A DNA stretch of 64,000 nt from Pseudovibrio sp. Tun.PSC04-5.I4 (lineage in GTDB: Bacteria; Pseudomonadota; Alphaproteobacteria; Rhizobiales; Stappiaceae): positions 4,156,501-4,220,500 of the forward strand of contig NZ_FNLB01000006.1 in NCBI RefSeq assembly GCF_900104145.1, given 5' to 3'. A program made the translations under genes and the position numbers. Shown here one piece after another: positions 1 through 9,532 of this stretch (its first letter is position 1; each line of letters opens with the position of its first letter). The notes below the pieces were generated by a model that did not search any database, was not told the DNA's origin, and saw only the letters and a program-made list of their open reading frames with translations.

Positions 1-976
1 AGCCCAGAATGCTGCGATGCCAAACACCGATCAAACCCATGATAAACGGGATATTGTCTTCAATCGGAGCTGAGCGGAAATGGTTGTCCATGGCATGGCC
101 ACCGGCAAGGAAATCTGAGAAGGCATCCGGGCCGATTGCGATCAGAAGTGGCAAGCCAATAGCTGACCAGATGGAATAGCGCCCGCCGACCCAATCCCAA
201 AACCCGAAGACGCGATCTTCTGTAATTCCAAAGGCAGTGACTTTGTCGAGTGCAGTTGAGACAGCTGCGAAGTGCGCTCCAACTGCCTCTTCACCACAAT
301 GCTTTGCAATCCAGCGGCGTGCTGTTGCTGCATTGGTCATGGTTTCAATGGTGGTGAAGGTCTTGCTGGCAATGATGAACAGGGTGGTAGCTGGGTTCAG
401 TTTTGCCAGCGTGTCAGCAATGTGCGCTCCATCAACGTTGGAGACGTAATGCAGGTTCGGGCCGTCATGGTAGGGAGCCAGCGCCAGCGTTGTCATTGCT
501 GGGCCAAGATCAGAGCCGCCGATGCCGATGTTGACCACATCTGTGATAGCCTCGCCGGTATAACCAGCAATTTCGCCAGAGCGGATACCTTCAGCGAAGT
601 CGCCCATATTAACGAGAACTTCGTTGATGTCTGGCATCACATCTTTGCCGTCCACCAGAACCGGATTTTCTGATTGGTTGCGCAGAGCTGTGTGGAGGAC
701 TGCGCGGTCTTCGGTTGTGTTGATGTGTTCACCGGCGAACATGGCATCGCGTTTTGCTTCAACGTTGGCAGCTCGGGCCAATTCCAGCAGAAGGTCAAAG
801 GTTTCTTCTGTCAGTTTATTCTTGGAAAAATCGTAGAGCAGATCATCAGCTGAGCGGGAAAACTTGTCAAAACGGGACGGGTCAGCTGCAAAAAGATCTG
901 TAATCTTGGTGGAATGAATAGCCTGCGCGTGGTCTTCGAGGCGTTTAAAGATATCTTTTGGATTTGCTGTCGGCAT
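1..976 (-). CDS. pgi: Glucose-6-phosphate isomerase (3' end outside window)
   Basis: Cytoplasmic enzyme interconverting glucose-6-phosphate and fructose-6-phosphate. The window holds the first 325 or so residues; the C-terminal part lies beyond base 1. The protein starts at an ATG (complement of 974-976) with MPTANPKDIFKRLEDHAQ. The substrate-binding signature SKTFTTIETMTNA is present, preceded by the NIGIGGSDLGP sugar-phosphate binding stretch typical of PGI. It lies 130 bp downstream of eda on the same strand, so it probably belongs to the zwf-edd-eda transcription unit or follows it closely. With an Entner-Doudoroff route, PGI lets fructose-6-phosphate and recycled triose enter at glucose-6-phosphate. 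The family assignment is secure; only completeness is unknown. Confidence 0.95.
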   Translation of the reverse strand, partial: MPTANPKDIFKRLEDHAQAIHSTKITDLFAADPSRFDKFSRSADDLLYDFSKNKLTEETFDLLLELARAANVEAKRDAMFAGEHINTTEDRAVLHTALRNQSENPVLVDGKDVMPDINEVLVNMGDFAEGIRSGEIAGYTGEAITDVVNIGIGGSDLGPAMTTLALAPYHDGPNLHYVSNVDGAHIADTLAKLNPATTLFIIASKTFTTIETMTNAATARRWIAKHCGEEAVGAHFAAVSTALDKVTAFGITEDRVFGFWDWVGGRYSIWSAIGLPLLIAIGPDAFSDFLAGGHAMDNHFRSAPIEDNIPFIMGLIGVWHRSILG

Positions 977-1106
977 GAAGGCCTCCATTCATCATTATAA
1001 TGGCTGTTGGCTGGCTGCGAGTGTCGCGCCTTGCCCAATTGCCTGGGACCTGTGATGTAAGGCCCCAAGCAGATTATTCAATGCAATCAAATGTGATTGG
1101 CTGCGA

Positions 1107-1748
1107 TTAAACGGTCAAAGCTGCTGCTTCGCGGGCCCGTTCTTCAATGCCTGCCCAATCTTCAGCTTCGATTGCTTTTGCATCCGCAATCCACGAACCA
1201 CCTACGCAAAGAACGTTTGGAAGAGCGAGGAAATCGCGCGCGTTGCCTAAGTTAATACCACCAGTTGGGCAGAACTTAGCCGCAGCAAAGGGAGAGGACA
1301 GGCCTTTCAACATTGGTGTGCCGCCCGCAGGAACTGCTGGGAAGAACTTAAGGCGCTCATATCCAGCTTCCAAAAGCATCATCACATCAGAAGGAGTGCT
1401 TGTCCCCGGAAGAAGGGGGGCGTGCTGAAAATCTTCGGCAGCTGCGATAAGACTGTCTGTAATGCCTGGTGAAACAACAAAGGTAGAGCCTGCTTTGACA
1501 GCTGCTTCATAGAGTTTGTGATCCAGAACTGTACCGGCGCCAACCAGAGCGCCTTCTACTTCATCGGCAACGGCTTTGATGCAGGCAAGTGCATTTGGTG
1601 TGCGCAGAGTAATTTCGATACCTGGAATACCGCCTTTAACCAATGCTTTGGCCATTGGGACAGCTTTTTTAGGGTCATTTACAATGAGAACTGCGATCAC
1701 CGGGGCGGCGGTCATGATTGCTTCTACGCGCTCTATGTTTTGAGCCAT
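1107..1748 (-). CDS. eda: KDPG/KHG aldolase
   Basis: Class I aldolase that cleaves 2-keto-3-deoxy-6-phosphogluconate to pyruvate and glyceraldehyde-3-phosphate, the last step of the Entner-Doudoroff pathway. At 213 aa it has the normal length. Visible family landmarks are the catalytic Glu in GIEITLRT (E45, R49), the VGAGTVL loop (about 70-75), the phosphate-binding LLPGTSTP segment (112-119) and the Schiff-base lysine in ERLKFFPA (K134). Its ATG overlaps the stop codon of edd by one base (TAATG), which implies translational coupling. The edd-eda order is the standard one. Confidence 0.96.
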   Translation of the reverse strand: MAQNIERVEAIMTAAPVIAVLIVNDPKKAVPMAKALVKGGIPGIEITLRTPNALACIKAVADEVEGALVGAGTVLDHKLYEAAVKAGSTFVVSPGITDSLIAAAEDFQHAPLLPGTSTPSDVMMLLEAGYERLKFFPAVPAGGTPMLKGLSSPFAAAKFCPTGGINLGNARDFLALPNVLCVGGSWIADAKAIEAEDWAGIEERAREAAALTV

Positions 1749-3622
1749 TACACTGTCTCCATTGCGCTGACCGGGTCAGCATAGTTTTTGGTTTTGGTTG
1801 TTTGCTCTAGATTGAAAACGCGTGCACCTGAGTCGGCGGAGCTGACGTTTGCTCTAAAGCTTGCGAATAATTCTCGTCCGATTCCGCTCTGGTAGCCTCC
1901 AAAATCTACAGGTTCGATAGATCTATTGGAGAGCTCTTCCACGGGAACCAAGATGTCCAGAGTGCCGTTCACAGCATCGAGACGCAAAATGTCTCCGTCC
2001 TGCACCTTGGCGATCAGCCCTCCGTCCATGGCCTCTGGAGTAACATGGATTGCAGCTGGGATCTTGCCGCTGGCGCCGGACATGCGCCCATCTGTTACAA
2101 GTGCGACTTTATATCCACGGTTCTGCACAACGCTCAAGGGCGGCGTTAGTTTGTGAGCTTCCGGCATACCGCAGGCTTTTGGTCCCATGTAGCGCAGGAC
2201 AACGACAACATCTTTGTTCAGCTGGCCAGCTTTGAAGGCGGCCTCAACATCTTCCTGTGTGTGGAAGAGTTGTGCCGGTGCTTCAATAATGTAGCGGTCT
2301 GGAGCTACTGCTGAGCTTTTGATGATTGCAGCGCCGAGGTTACCAGTGAGGACCTTGAGGCCACCGTTTGTATTGAAAGGGTTTTTGGCGGTTGCGAGGA
2401 CAGTCTCATCCAAGGCTTTTGCCGGAGCAGGTTTGCGCAGGACATTGCCATTGTCGTCTAGGAAGACATTTACGGTGTAGCCGTCCAATCCCGTTCCATT
2501 GACGGTTTTTACGTCTTTGTGAAGCAGGCCTGCCTCTATCAGTTCGCGGATGAGGAAGCCCATGCCGCCAGCAGCTTCGAAGTGGTTTACATCGCTTTTG
2601 CCATTTGGATAAACGCGGACCAACAAAGGAACGATCTCTGAAATCTCCGAGATATCCTGCCATGTGAGCTGAATGCCTGCGGCGGCGGCGATCGCAACAA
2701 GGTGCATGGTGTGATTGGTGGATCCGCCGGTTGCATGAAGCCCCACAACACCATTTACAATGGCGCGTTCATCAATGATTTCATAGAGCGGTGTTGGATT
2801 GGCGCGTTGGGCCGTGAGGTCAATAACCTGTTTCACGGCTTCTTTCATCAGTGCGTCCCGGAGTGGGGTAAGCGGGTTGATGAAGGAGCTGCCCGGCATA
2901 TGAAGACCCATGATCTCCATCAGCATCTGGTTTGAATTTGCTGTGCCGTAAAACGTGCAGGTGCCCGGCGAATGATAGGAGGCACTCTCTGAGGCGAGGA
3001 GTTCTTCGCGTGTGGCTTTGCCTTCAACAAACAACTGACGGGTGCGGGACTTCTCATCGTTTGGAAGGCCGGACGTCATTGGGCCTGCTGGCAGAAAGAT
3101 TGCCGGGAGATGACCGAAGGTGAGAGCTCCGATCAGCAGTCCGGGAACGATCTTATCGCAAACACCAAGAAACACTGCTGCATCAAACATGCCATGGGAC
3201 AAACCAACGGCAGCGGACATGGCAATCAGGTCTCGTGAGAACAGGGAGAGGTCCATTGCCGGCTGGCCTTGCGTGACACCATCACACATAGCCGGTACGC
3301 CGCCGGCGACCTGTGCCGTTGCCTGCACTTCGCGAACAATTTCCCGAATGATCTGCGGGTAGTTCTCATAGGGTTGGTGCGCGGAGAGCATGTCATTGTA
3401 GGCGGTGATGATGCCTAGATTAGGCTGCTTGTCTGAGGCGAGGTGCTGCTTGTCTGAGACTGAGCACGCTGCGAAGCCGTGGGCAAGGTTGGTACACGCG
3501 AGACCTGCGCGTTGCGGAGCGTTGGATTGCTGCGCTTTCATACGGAGAAGGTAATCTTGTCTGCTGTCTGCGCTTCGGCTGACAATGCGATCTGTAATCT
3601 CTTTGAGGCGAGGATGGATCAT
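1748..3622 (-). CDS. edd: 6-phosphogluconate dehydratase
   Basis: IlvD/Edd family [4Fe-4S] dehydratase that converts 6-phosphogluconate to 2-keto-3-deoxy-6-phosphogluconate. The 624 aa are full length for Edd (about 600). Visible family motifs include GIITAYNDMLSAH (about 70-82), CDGVTQGQPAMDLS with a cluster-ligating cysteine, the GVCDKIVPG segment and GRMSGASGKIPAAIH near the C terminus. It overlaps eda by one base. The upstream gap to zwf is 238 bp and contains no 6-phosphogluconolactonase gene, although zwf-pgl-edd is a common alphaproteobacterial order. A 12-bp palindrome about 100 bp upstream may be an operator. Confidence 0.96.
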   Translation of the reverse strand: MIHPRLKEITDRIVSRSADSRQDYLLRMKAQQSNAPQRAGLACTNLAHGFAACSVSDKQHLASDKQPNLGIITAYNDMLSAHQPYENYPQIIREIVREVQATAQVAGGVPAMCDGVTQGQPAMDLSLFSRDLIAMSAAVGLSHGMFDAAVFLGVCDKIVPGLLIGALTFGHLPAIFLPAGPMTSGLPNDEKSRTRQLFVEGKATREELLASESASYHSPGTCTFYGTANSNQMLMEIMGLHMPGSSFINPLTPLRDALMKEAVKQVIDLTAQRANPTPLYEIIDERAIVNGVVGLHATGGSTNHTMHLVAIAAAAGIQLTWQDISEISEIVPLLVRVYPNGKSDVNHFEAAGGMGFLIRELIEAGLLHKDVKTVNGTGLDGYTVNVFLDDNGNVLRKPAPAKALDETVLATAKNPFNTNGGLKVLTGNLGAAIIKSSAVAPDRYIIEAPAQLFHTQEDVEAAFKAGQLNKDVVVVLRYMGPKACGMPEAHKLTPPLSVVQNRGYKVALVTDGRMSGASGKIPAAIHVTPEAMDGGLIAKVQDGDILRLDAVNGTLDILVPVEELSNRSIEPVDFGGYQSGIGRELFASFRANVSSADSGARVFNLEQTTKTKNYADPVSAMETV

Positions 3623-3724
3623 GTCGTGTGCTCTGCCTTTTGTTTTGACTTTTATTTAGCCGAACGGAATAGAAAATAGGGGGACTTGGGTGGAGTCCGC
3701 AGCCCTGAATTTAGCCGTTTTAAT

Positions 3725-3736
3725 CGATTTAAATCG
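3725..3736. promoter_or_regulatory. Palindrome upstream of edd (candidate operator)
   Basis: CGATTTAAATCG is a perfect 12-bp palindrome in the 238-bp gap between zwf and edd, about 100 bp before the edd start. Symmetric AT-rich sites of this size can bind dimeric repressors. The regulator is not identifiable from this window, and a chance palindrome is possible. Confidence 0.3.
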
Positions 3737-3829
3737 TGGAGCCAATCATTTTTTACCAACTCTGCCTATAGGTAACTTTGATTGTTTCCGTGGGGATCGC
3801 AAGTGGGAGTAATACTTGCTTTAGTGCAC

Positions 3830-3851
3830 AGGTGCCGGAGAACCGGCACCT
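3830..3851 (-). terminator. Hairpin just after zwf
   Basis: Arms of nine bases (AGGTGCCGG and CCGGCACCT) around a four-base loop lie directly after the zwf stop. There is no T-run on either strand. It could therefore be a weak terminator or an mRNA-end stabiliser that uncouples zwf from edd-eda levels. Confidence 0.45.
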
Positions 3852-3860
3852 GAATCTTAA

Positions 3861-5333
3861 TCAGTCGCTTTCGTCATGCCATGTGCGGCCATCACGCTCG
3901 ATGAGGGCAATAGAGGAAGACGGCCCCCAAGTCCCGGAGGTGTAAGGCTTCGGGCTTTCCTTGACATGGGACCAATGGGAGAGGATCGGATCAATCCATG
4001 CCCAGGCCGCTTCCACTTCGTCACGGCGCATGAACAGGGTCTGGTTGCCACGGATCATGTCCATGATCAGGCGCTCATAGGCATCTGGGTGACGGGCGTT
4101 GAAGGCTTCAGCGAATGTCATATCCAATGGCACTTCGCGCAGACGCATGGATCCTGGACCCGGGTCCTTGATCATCACCTGCATTTTGACGCCTTCATCT
4201 GGCTGCAAGCGGATGACAAGTTTGTTTGCTGCAATTCGGCCAGCATCAGGTAGGAAGATGGAGTGGGGCACGTCTTTGAACTGAATGGTGATTTCGGAGA
4301 CACGCGAGGCGAGGCGTTTGCCTGTGCGCAGGTAGAATGGAACGTTGGCCCACCGCCAGTTGGCGATATCTACCTTCGCTGCCACAAAGGTTTCGGTTGT
4401 GGACGTGTCATTGCCCAGCTCTTCGAGATAGCCTCTTACAGCGCCGCCAGCAGATGCCCCTGAACGGTACTGTCCGCGAACGGTGTTCCGCTCAACCATC
4501 TCCGGTGTCATCCGGCGCAGAGCTTTGAGAACTTTAAGCTTCTCATCACGCACACTGTCTGGCGCCATGGATTCCGGTGCTTCCATCGCAACAAGGCAGA
4601 GCAGTTGGAGGAGGTGGTTCTGTACCATGTCGCGCAGTGCGCCAGCGGTGTCGTAATAACCTGCCCGGCTCTCAACGCCGAGGGTTTCGGCCACTGTGAT
4701 TTGTACATGATCGATATGGGCTGAATTCCAGAGTGGTTCGAACAGGACGTTTGCAAAGCGTAGGGCCATCAGGTTCTGAACGGTTTCCTTACCAAGGTAG
4801 TGATCGATACGGAAAATCTGGTGTTCTTTGAAAACCGAGCCAACAGTTTCGTTCACTTCATGCGCAGAGGTGCCGTCTTTGCCGATTGGTTTTTCGATGG
4901 TTACACGGGATTTCTCGGTAACCAGATTGTGCTCACCCAATGCGGAACAGATTGGGCCGAAGAAATCAGGAGAGACGGAGAGATAAAAGGCACGAATAAC
5001 GTCTTCGCGGCCTGCTAGTTTTTCCTCCAATGCTTCCCATCCGGTGTTCTGGGCAACATCGACAGATACATACTGGATGCGCTTCAAGAAACGACCCAAA
5101 GCATCCTGATCAACGTCTTTAACATGCTCGCAGATCGCTTTGCCGGCCCATTCGCGGTATTCTTCATCGGTCAGTTGGCGGCGGGATACTGCAATGATGC
5201 GTGCGTCTTCGCAAATGTGTCCGACTGGTTCGCGGTGGTAGAGAGCTGGTAGCAGTTTGCGATAAGTTAGGTCGCCAGTTCCGCCAAATACGACGAGGTC
5301 AAACGGGTCAGTTGGTGCAGGACGGTTAGGCAT
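3861..5333 (-). CDS. zwf: Glucose-6-phosphate 1-dehydrogenase
   Basis: NADP-dependent oxidation of glucose-6-phosphate to 6-phosphogluconolactone, the entry to the Entner-Doudoroff and pentose phosphate routes. The 490 aa match the family length. The N-terminal dinucleotide-binding motif VFGGTGDLTYRKLLPALY is at about 14-31. The active-site signature RIDHYLGKE, with the catalytic His region, is near 177-185. C-terminal landmarks such as FYLRTGKRL are present. It is transcribed towards edd-eda-pgi. A strong hairpin follows its stop. The 493-bp upstream region separates it from the divergent ade gene. Confidence 0.97.
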   Translation of the reverse strand: MPNRPAPTDPFDLVVFGGTGDLTYRKLLPALYHREPVGHICEDARIIAVSRRQLTDEEYREWAGKAICEHVKDVDQDALGRFLKRIQYVSVDVAQNTGWEALEEKLAGREDVIRAFYLSVSPDFFGPICSALGEHNLVTEKSRVTIEKPIGKDGTSAHEVNETVGSVFKEHQIFRIDHYLGKETVQNLMALRFANVLFEPLWNSAHIDHVQITVAETLGVESRAGYYDTAGALRDMVQNHLLQLLCLVAMEAPESMAPDSVRDEKLKVLKALRRMTPEMVERNTVRGQYRSGASAGGAVRGYLEELGNDTSTTETFVAAKVDIANWRWANVPFYLRTGKRLASRVSEITIQFKDVPHSIFLPDAGRIAANKLVIRLQPDEGVKMQVMIKDPGPGSMRLREVPLDMTFAEAFNARHPDAYERLIMDMIRGNQTLFMRRDEVEAAWAWIDPILSHWSHVKESPKPYTSGTWGPSSSIALIERDGRTWHDESD

Positions 5334-5826
5334 GGAGTTCCCTTTTGGCGAGCCGGAGACCGGATTTCCGACTTTAATAATTTGTCATGCAACCGCTTCA
5401 GCTGGTGTCGCGTCGTCGTTTTACGAGCAGACCTTCTGAATGTAATTTGGTTGTAGAGTTTGAAGATGCGCAGCACATTACCTGTGTGGCGGCAGCTTGG
5501 TCGTCTTGCTGCTCTTTTTCGCGTCAAAACTCATACAAAGGTTGCATTTATGAATTTGCACCCTGTTTGATGCGGGTTTAATCAAAAAGCAAGCAAAAAT
5601 ACGCGGGTGCCTAGAAAGTGGGCAGTCGAAGTGCATTTCGAACGAATTGGTATTGGGAGTTTTCTGGTTTCTGTGAGTTTTGTTGTGGAACTGTCATGAT
5701 TTGCACAGTTACAGCAAGAAGTTGAGGGGACAAGCATTGGGGTCCCACTCTTCCTTTGCTAGTCTTGCCTCTAGGTCATAAACATGCGGAGGCGTCCACG
5801 CGCTTCCTGATAAAGGGAGAAGTGCT
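5334..5826. other. Divergent intergenic region zwf/ade
   Basis: 493 bp between the zwf start (minus) and the ade start (plus). It must hold both promoters. Small open frames here look non-coding: they lack ribosome-binding sites and recognisable composition. A GGGAC/GTCCC dyad lies near 5729-5746. The ade ribosome-binding site AGGGAGA is at 5814-5820. I see no riboswitch consensus or RNA gene. Confidence 0.5.
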
Positions 5827-7542
5827 ATGGGATCTCGGCAGGATAAAGTCGCTGGATTAAAAACACTCATTGATCAGGGGCAGGGAGCTGTGCCAGCTGA
5901 TCTGGTGCTGAAGAACGTAGAACTCTTCAACGTGATTGATGGAAGCCTGACAAAAACTGATATCGCCATTTGCGGTGATAAGATCGTCGGGACATACGAT
6001 ACCTACAGTGGTGAAACCGAGGTGGATTGCAGCGGTAAGATTGCTGTGCCGGGCTTCATTGATACGCACTTGCATGTGGAATCCTCTCTGGTAACACCGT
6101 TAGAGTTTGATCGCTGTGTTCTGCCGTATGGTGTGACGACTGCGATTTGTGATCCGCATGAAATTGCGAATGTGACGGGCGCGGCGGGCATTAAGTATTT
6201 CCTCGACAGTTCACTCGAGACCATCATGGATTTGCGGGTGAACTTGTCTTCCTGTGTGCCAGCAACTGAGTTTGAGACGAGTGGTGCGCGGTTGGATATT
6301 GATGATCTGCTACCGTTCAAGGATCATTCCAGCGTCATCGGTCTTGCGGAGTTTATGAACTTCCCCGGTGTGCTGGCAGGTGATCCGAATGCACTTGCCA
6401 AGATTGCTGAATTTGAGGGTGAACACATTGATGGGCACGCGCCCTTGGTTCGAGGCAAGGCGCTGAATGGGTATCTTTCTGCTGGTATCCGCACAGACCA
6501 TGAAGCAACAACTGCAGAGGAAGCGCTGGAGAAAATCTCCAAGGGGATGACGATCCTCATTCGCGAAGGGTCCGTTTCCAAGGATTTGGATGCGCTTGCG
6601 CCGGTGTTAACACCAGAGCGCGCCAGCTTTGTTGCTCTGTGTACGGATGACCGCAATCCACTTGATATTGCCGAGGAAGGGCATCTCAACTGCCTGATTA
6701 AGCGCCTGATTGGTCATGGAAGTGCACCGCGTGATGTTTACCGTGCTGCAAGTTGGTCCGCCGCCAATGCGTTTGGTTTGCGTGACCGTGGTTTGATTGC
6801 TCCGGGTTGGCGGGCTGATATCGTTCTGCTGAACGATCTGGAAACCTGTGACATCAGTGACGTTATTTCTGCTGGTCGACTGGTCAATGATGAGCTGTTT
6901 GCAGGTCGGAAACTGATTGAGCCAATCGGATTGCTTGATACGTGCCATGCGGAGCAAGTGAGTGCGGCTAGTTTTGTGGTGCCTGCACAACGAGAGACAT
7001 CGGTTATCGGTGTGAAACCGGGCCTGATTATCACTGAGCATTTGAAGATGGATCTGCCTGTTGCAGACAACTATTCACAAATCGATCTGGAGCAGGATGC
7101 AATCAAAGTTGCAGTGGTTGAGCGGCATGGCAAGAATGGGAACATTGCCACGGCGTTCGTAAATGGGTTTGGTATGGCGGGCGGGGCTATTGCCTCTTCT
7201 GTGGGACATGACAGTCATAACATCTGCGTTGTTGGAGCAGATGAAGAGGCAATGGCTGCGGCGGTAAACCGGTGTATTGCCTTAAAAGGCGGCTTTGTTG
7301 TAGCCAAAGGCAGTGACGTGCTTGCAGAGATGGAACTTCCGCTTGCTGGGCTTATGAGCTTGGACCCATTTGAAAAGGTGAAGGAGCGTCTTGAGGAACT
7401 CCGGGCCGCAGCTAAATCGCTGGGCTGTGTGCTTCCGGAGCCGTTTTTGCAGGTGGCATTTCTACCTCTCCCCGTTATTCCCCACCTTAAAATCACTGAT
7501 TTTGGGTTGTTTGACGTCTCACGATTTGAGCTCATTCAATAG
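5827..7542 (+). CDS. ade: Adenine deaminase
   Basis: Amidohydrolase-superfamily enzyme that deaminates adenine to hypoxanthine for purine salvage or nitrogen supply. The 571 aa are typical of the Ade family. The start is supported by AGGGAGA six bases upstream of the ATG. The metal-binding HxH motif (DTHLHVESS) follows the GKIAVPGFID strand. Further metal or substrate elements appear as DPHEIANV, DHEATT and LCTDDRNP. The C-terminal half (from about 390) is the usual adenine deaminase C-terminal domain, with GHDSHNICVVG. It stands alone, divergent from zwf; the neighbours give no further clue to regulation. Confidence 0.93.
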   Translation: MGSRQDKVAGLKTLIDQGQGAVPADLVLKNVELFNVIDGSLTKTDIAICGDKIVGTYDTYSGETEVDCSGKIAVPGFIDTHLHVESSLVTPLEFDRCVLPYGVTTAICDPHEIANVTGAAGIKYFLDSSLETIMDLRVNLSSCVPATEFETSGARLDIDDLLPFKDHSSVIGLAEFMNFPGVLAGDPNALAKIAEFEGEHIDGHAPLVRGKALNGYLSAGIRTDHEATTAEEALEKISKGMTILIREGSVSKDLDALAPVLTPERASFVALCTDDRNPLDIAEEGHLNCLIKRLIGHGSAPRDVYRAASWSAANAFGLRDRGLIAPGWRADIVLLNDLETCDISDVISAGRLVNDELFAGRKLIEPIGLLDTCHAEQVSAASFVVPAQRETSVIGVKPGLIITEHLKMDLPVADNYSQIDLEQDAIKVAVVERHGKNGNIATAFVNGFGMAGGAIASSVGHDSHNICVVGADEEAMAAAVNRCIALKGGFVVAKGSDVLAEMELPLAGLMSLDPFEKVKERLEELRAAAKSLGCVLPEPFLQVAFLPLPVIPHLKITDFGLFDVSRFELIQ

Positions 7543-7782
7543 AGCAGGGCGTTGATATCTCTCAGTTTCCTCACAAAATGTCAGTGTACATGAGGAAAAT
7601 GTCACATTGCGGGTCAATCGTATGTCTGAGTTGACGTTACCGTCAACTTGACGCAAATTCCGTGCAAAGCATCGGGATGTAAGGTTTTTCTGGTATGTTG
7701 GAAGCGTCAACTTTGGCTTGATGCCGAGGAAGTTTGCCAATTACTTCAGAAGAACAATAATAATCGGGGAGGAGATCTGCGC

Positions 7783-9447
7783 ATGACGACAGGTCGTGAG
7801 GCACAAGTCGAATTTCCAGTTCGTACTATCGACAGCTATCTGGATGATACGGTTAAGGGCTACGCACATCGTCCAGCCATCTACTTCATGGGTAAAACCA
7901 CGAGTTATGGCGAGCTTGGGGCTCTTGTTGAGCGTGCGGCTGGTTCTCTTCAAACTATGGGTGTGAAGAAGGGAGACAAAGTTGGTCTTTGTCTGCCAAA
8001 CACGCCTTATTACACCATTTTCTACTTTGCGGTTTTGAAGATTGGCGGCGTCATCGTTAACTTCAATCCGCTGTATGTTGAGCGTGAGATTGCGTTTCAG
8101 GCCCGTGATTCTGGGGCTCGCATCATGGTCACCATGGATCTTTCGGTCATTTACGACAAGGTTGAGACTGTTCGTCAGGAGGGAGCGCTGGACAAGGTTA
8201 TTGTTTGTCCAATGGCTGACATTCTGCCTCAACCCAAAAAGCTGTTGTTTAAGCTGTTCAAGCGCAAAAACGTTGCGAAAATTCCGGCGGACAGCGCTCA
8301 TGTGAAGTTCGATGCCCTTCTTGCGCTGTTCAAAGGTGTTACGCCTGTTGAGATTTCGCCGAAGGAAGACATTGCGGTTCTGCAGTACACTGGTGGAACC
8401 ACTGGAGTTCCCAAAGGGGCAATGCTGACGCATTATAACATCACCTCCAATATGGAGATGTTGGAAAGCCACTATGGTGGGTTGAAGCGTGGGTATGAAA
8501 GGACACTTTGTGTGCTTCCCTTCTTCCATGTGTTTGCGATGACCGTGTTGCAGAACCTTTCTGTGCTGGGTGCGGCTGAAATGCTGATGATGCCACGCTT
8601 TGATCTGAAAGAATTGCTGGATCTAGCTGGTAAGAAGCAACCTACGTTGTTTGCTGCTGTGCCAACCATTTATACGGCGATTAACAACAGCGAGATGACC
8701 AAGGATTATGATCTTACCTCTATTCGCTACTGTATGTCTGGTGGTGCGCCGCTTCCTGTTGAAGTGAAACAGAAGTTTGAAGCGCTAACCGGTTGTGTGC
8801 TGGTGGAAGGGTACGGCTTGACCGAGAGCTCTCCTGTTGCGACAGCCAATCCAATGGATGGAACTGGCAAGGACGGCTCCATCGGCGTTCTTATGCCTGG
8901 AACGACCCTTGAGTTCCGCGATTTGGAAGATTTGGAAAAGATTGTCGAAAAAGGTCAGAAGGGTGAGGTTTGTATCATTGGCCCTCAGGTGATGAAGGGC
9001 TACTGGAACCGACCTGATGAGACTGCTAAAACGCTGGAAGATGGTCGTATCTTGCATACCGGTGATGTTGGTTACATGGATGAAGACGGGTTCATCTTCC
9101 TTGTGGATCGCATCAAAGACCTCATTATTTGCTCCGGTTACAACGTTTATCCGCGTGTGATTGAAGAAGCACTTTATCAGCACCCAGCTGTTGCTGAGGT
9201 GATTGTGATCGCAATTCCAGATGGATACCGCGGGCAGGCCCCAAAAGCGTTTGTGAAACTGAAGGACGGTGAAAGCTCGACGGAGAAGGACCTGAAGGAC
9301 TTCCTGAAAGGGCATATCTCCAAGATCGAAATGCCGAAATCCATTGAGTTCCGTGATGAGCTGCCAAAGACCATGGTTGGTAAGCTCTCCAAGAAGGAAC
9401 TTGTTGAGGAAGAAGCTTCTAAGTCTCGCAATTCTGAGCGTATCTAG
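7783..9447 (+). CDS. fadD: Long-chain fatty acid-CoA ligase
   Basis: Adenylate-forming enzyme that activates fatty acids to acyl-CoA via an acyl-AMP intermediate. I use the ATG at 7783 (554 aa): GGGGAGGAG at 7766-7774 is an excellent ribosome-binding site, whereas the longer frame back to 7648 starts with non-family sequence. ANL-superfamily motifs are in order: P-loop YTGGTTGVPKGAMLTH, the GYGLTES A5 motif, the TGDVGYMDEDGF A7 motif, the hinge DRIKDLIICSGYNVYPR, and the C-terminal catalytic lysine in KTMVGKLSKK. It is monocistronic, with a terminator directly downstream. Chain-length preference cannot be read from the sequence. Confidence 0.9.
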   Translation: MTTGREAQVEFPVRTIDSYLDDTVKGYAHRPAIYFMGKTTSYGELGALVERAAGSLQTMGVKKGDKVGLCLPNTPYYTIFYFAVLKIGGVIVNFNPLYVEREIAFQARDSGARIMVTMDLSVIYDKVETVRQEGALDKVIVCPMADILPQPKKLLFKLFKRKNVAKIPADSAHVKFDALLALFKGVTPVEISPKEDIAVLQYTGGTTGVPKGAMLTHYNITSNMEMLESHYGGLKRGYERTLCVLPFFHVFAMTVLQNLSVLGAAEMLMMPRFDLKELLDLAGKKQPTLFAAVPTIYTAINNSEMTKDYDLTSIRYCMSGGAPLPVEVKQKFEALTGCVLVEGYGLTESSPVATANPMDGTGKDGSIGVLMPGTTLEFRDLEDLEKIVEKGQKGEVCIIGPQVMKGYWNRPDETAKTLEDGRILHTGDVGYMDEDGFIFLVDRIKDLIICSGYNVYPRVIEEALYQHPAVAEVIVIAIPDGYRGQAPKAFVKLKDGESSTEKDLKDFLKGHISKIEMPKSIEFRDELPKTMVGKLSKKELVEEEASKSRNSERI

Positions 9448-9471
9448 TGGTTCAGCTTAATTGATAGATTA

Positions 9472-9500
9472 ACCCCTCGCAGTGATGCGGGGGGTCTTTG
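9472..9500 (+). terminator. Rho-independent terminator after fadD
   Basis: ACCCCTCGC pairs with GCGGGGGGT (one G-U pair) around a six-base loop, followed by a T-rich tail, 24 bases after the fadD stop. Confidence 0.75.
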
Positions 9501-9532
9501 TCTAGAGCGGGCCGACTTGTTGGGTAACCGCG

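Noticed and set aside
5387..5581. Small plus-strand open frame between zwf and ade
   Set aside because: No ribosome-binding site, unlikely composition and no recognisable protein feature.
7648..7782. N-terminal extension of the acyl-CoA ligase
   Set aside because: The sequence is unlike the family, and a strong ribosome-binding site supports the ATG at 7783.
7741..8529. 262-codon minus-strand frame opposite the acyl-CoA ligase
   Set aside because: Shadow of the plus-strand gene, which has complete family motifs.
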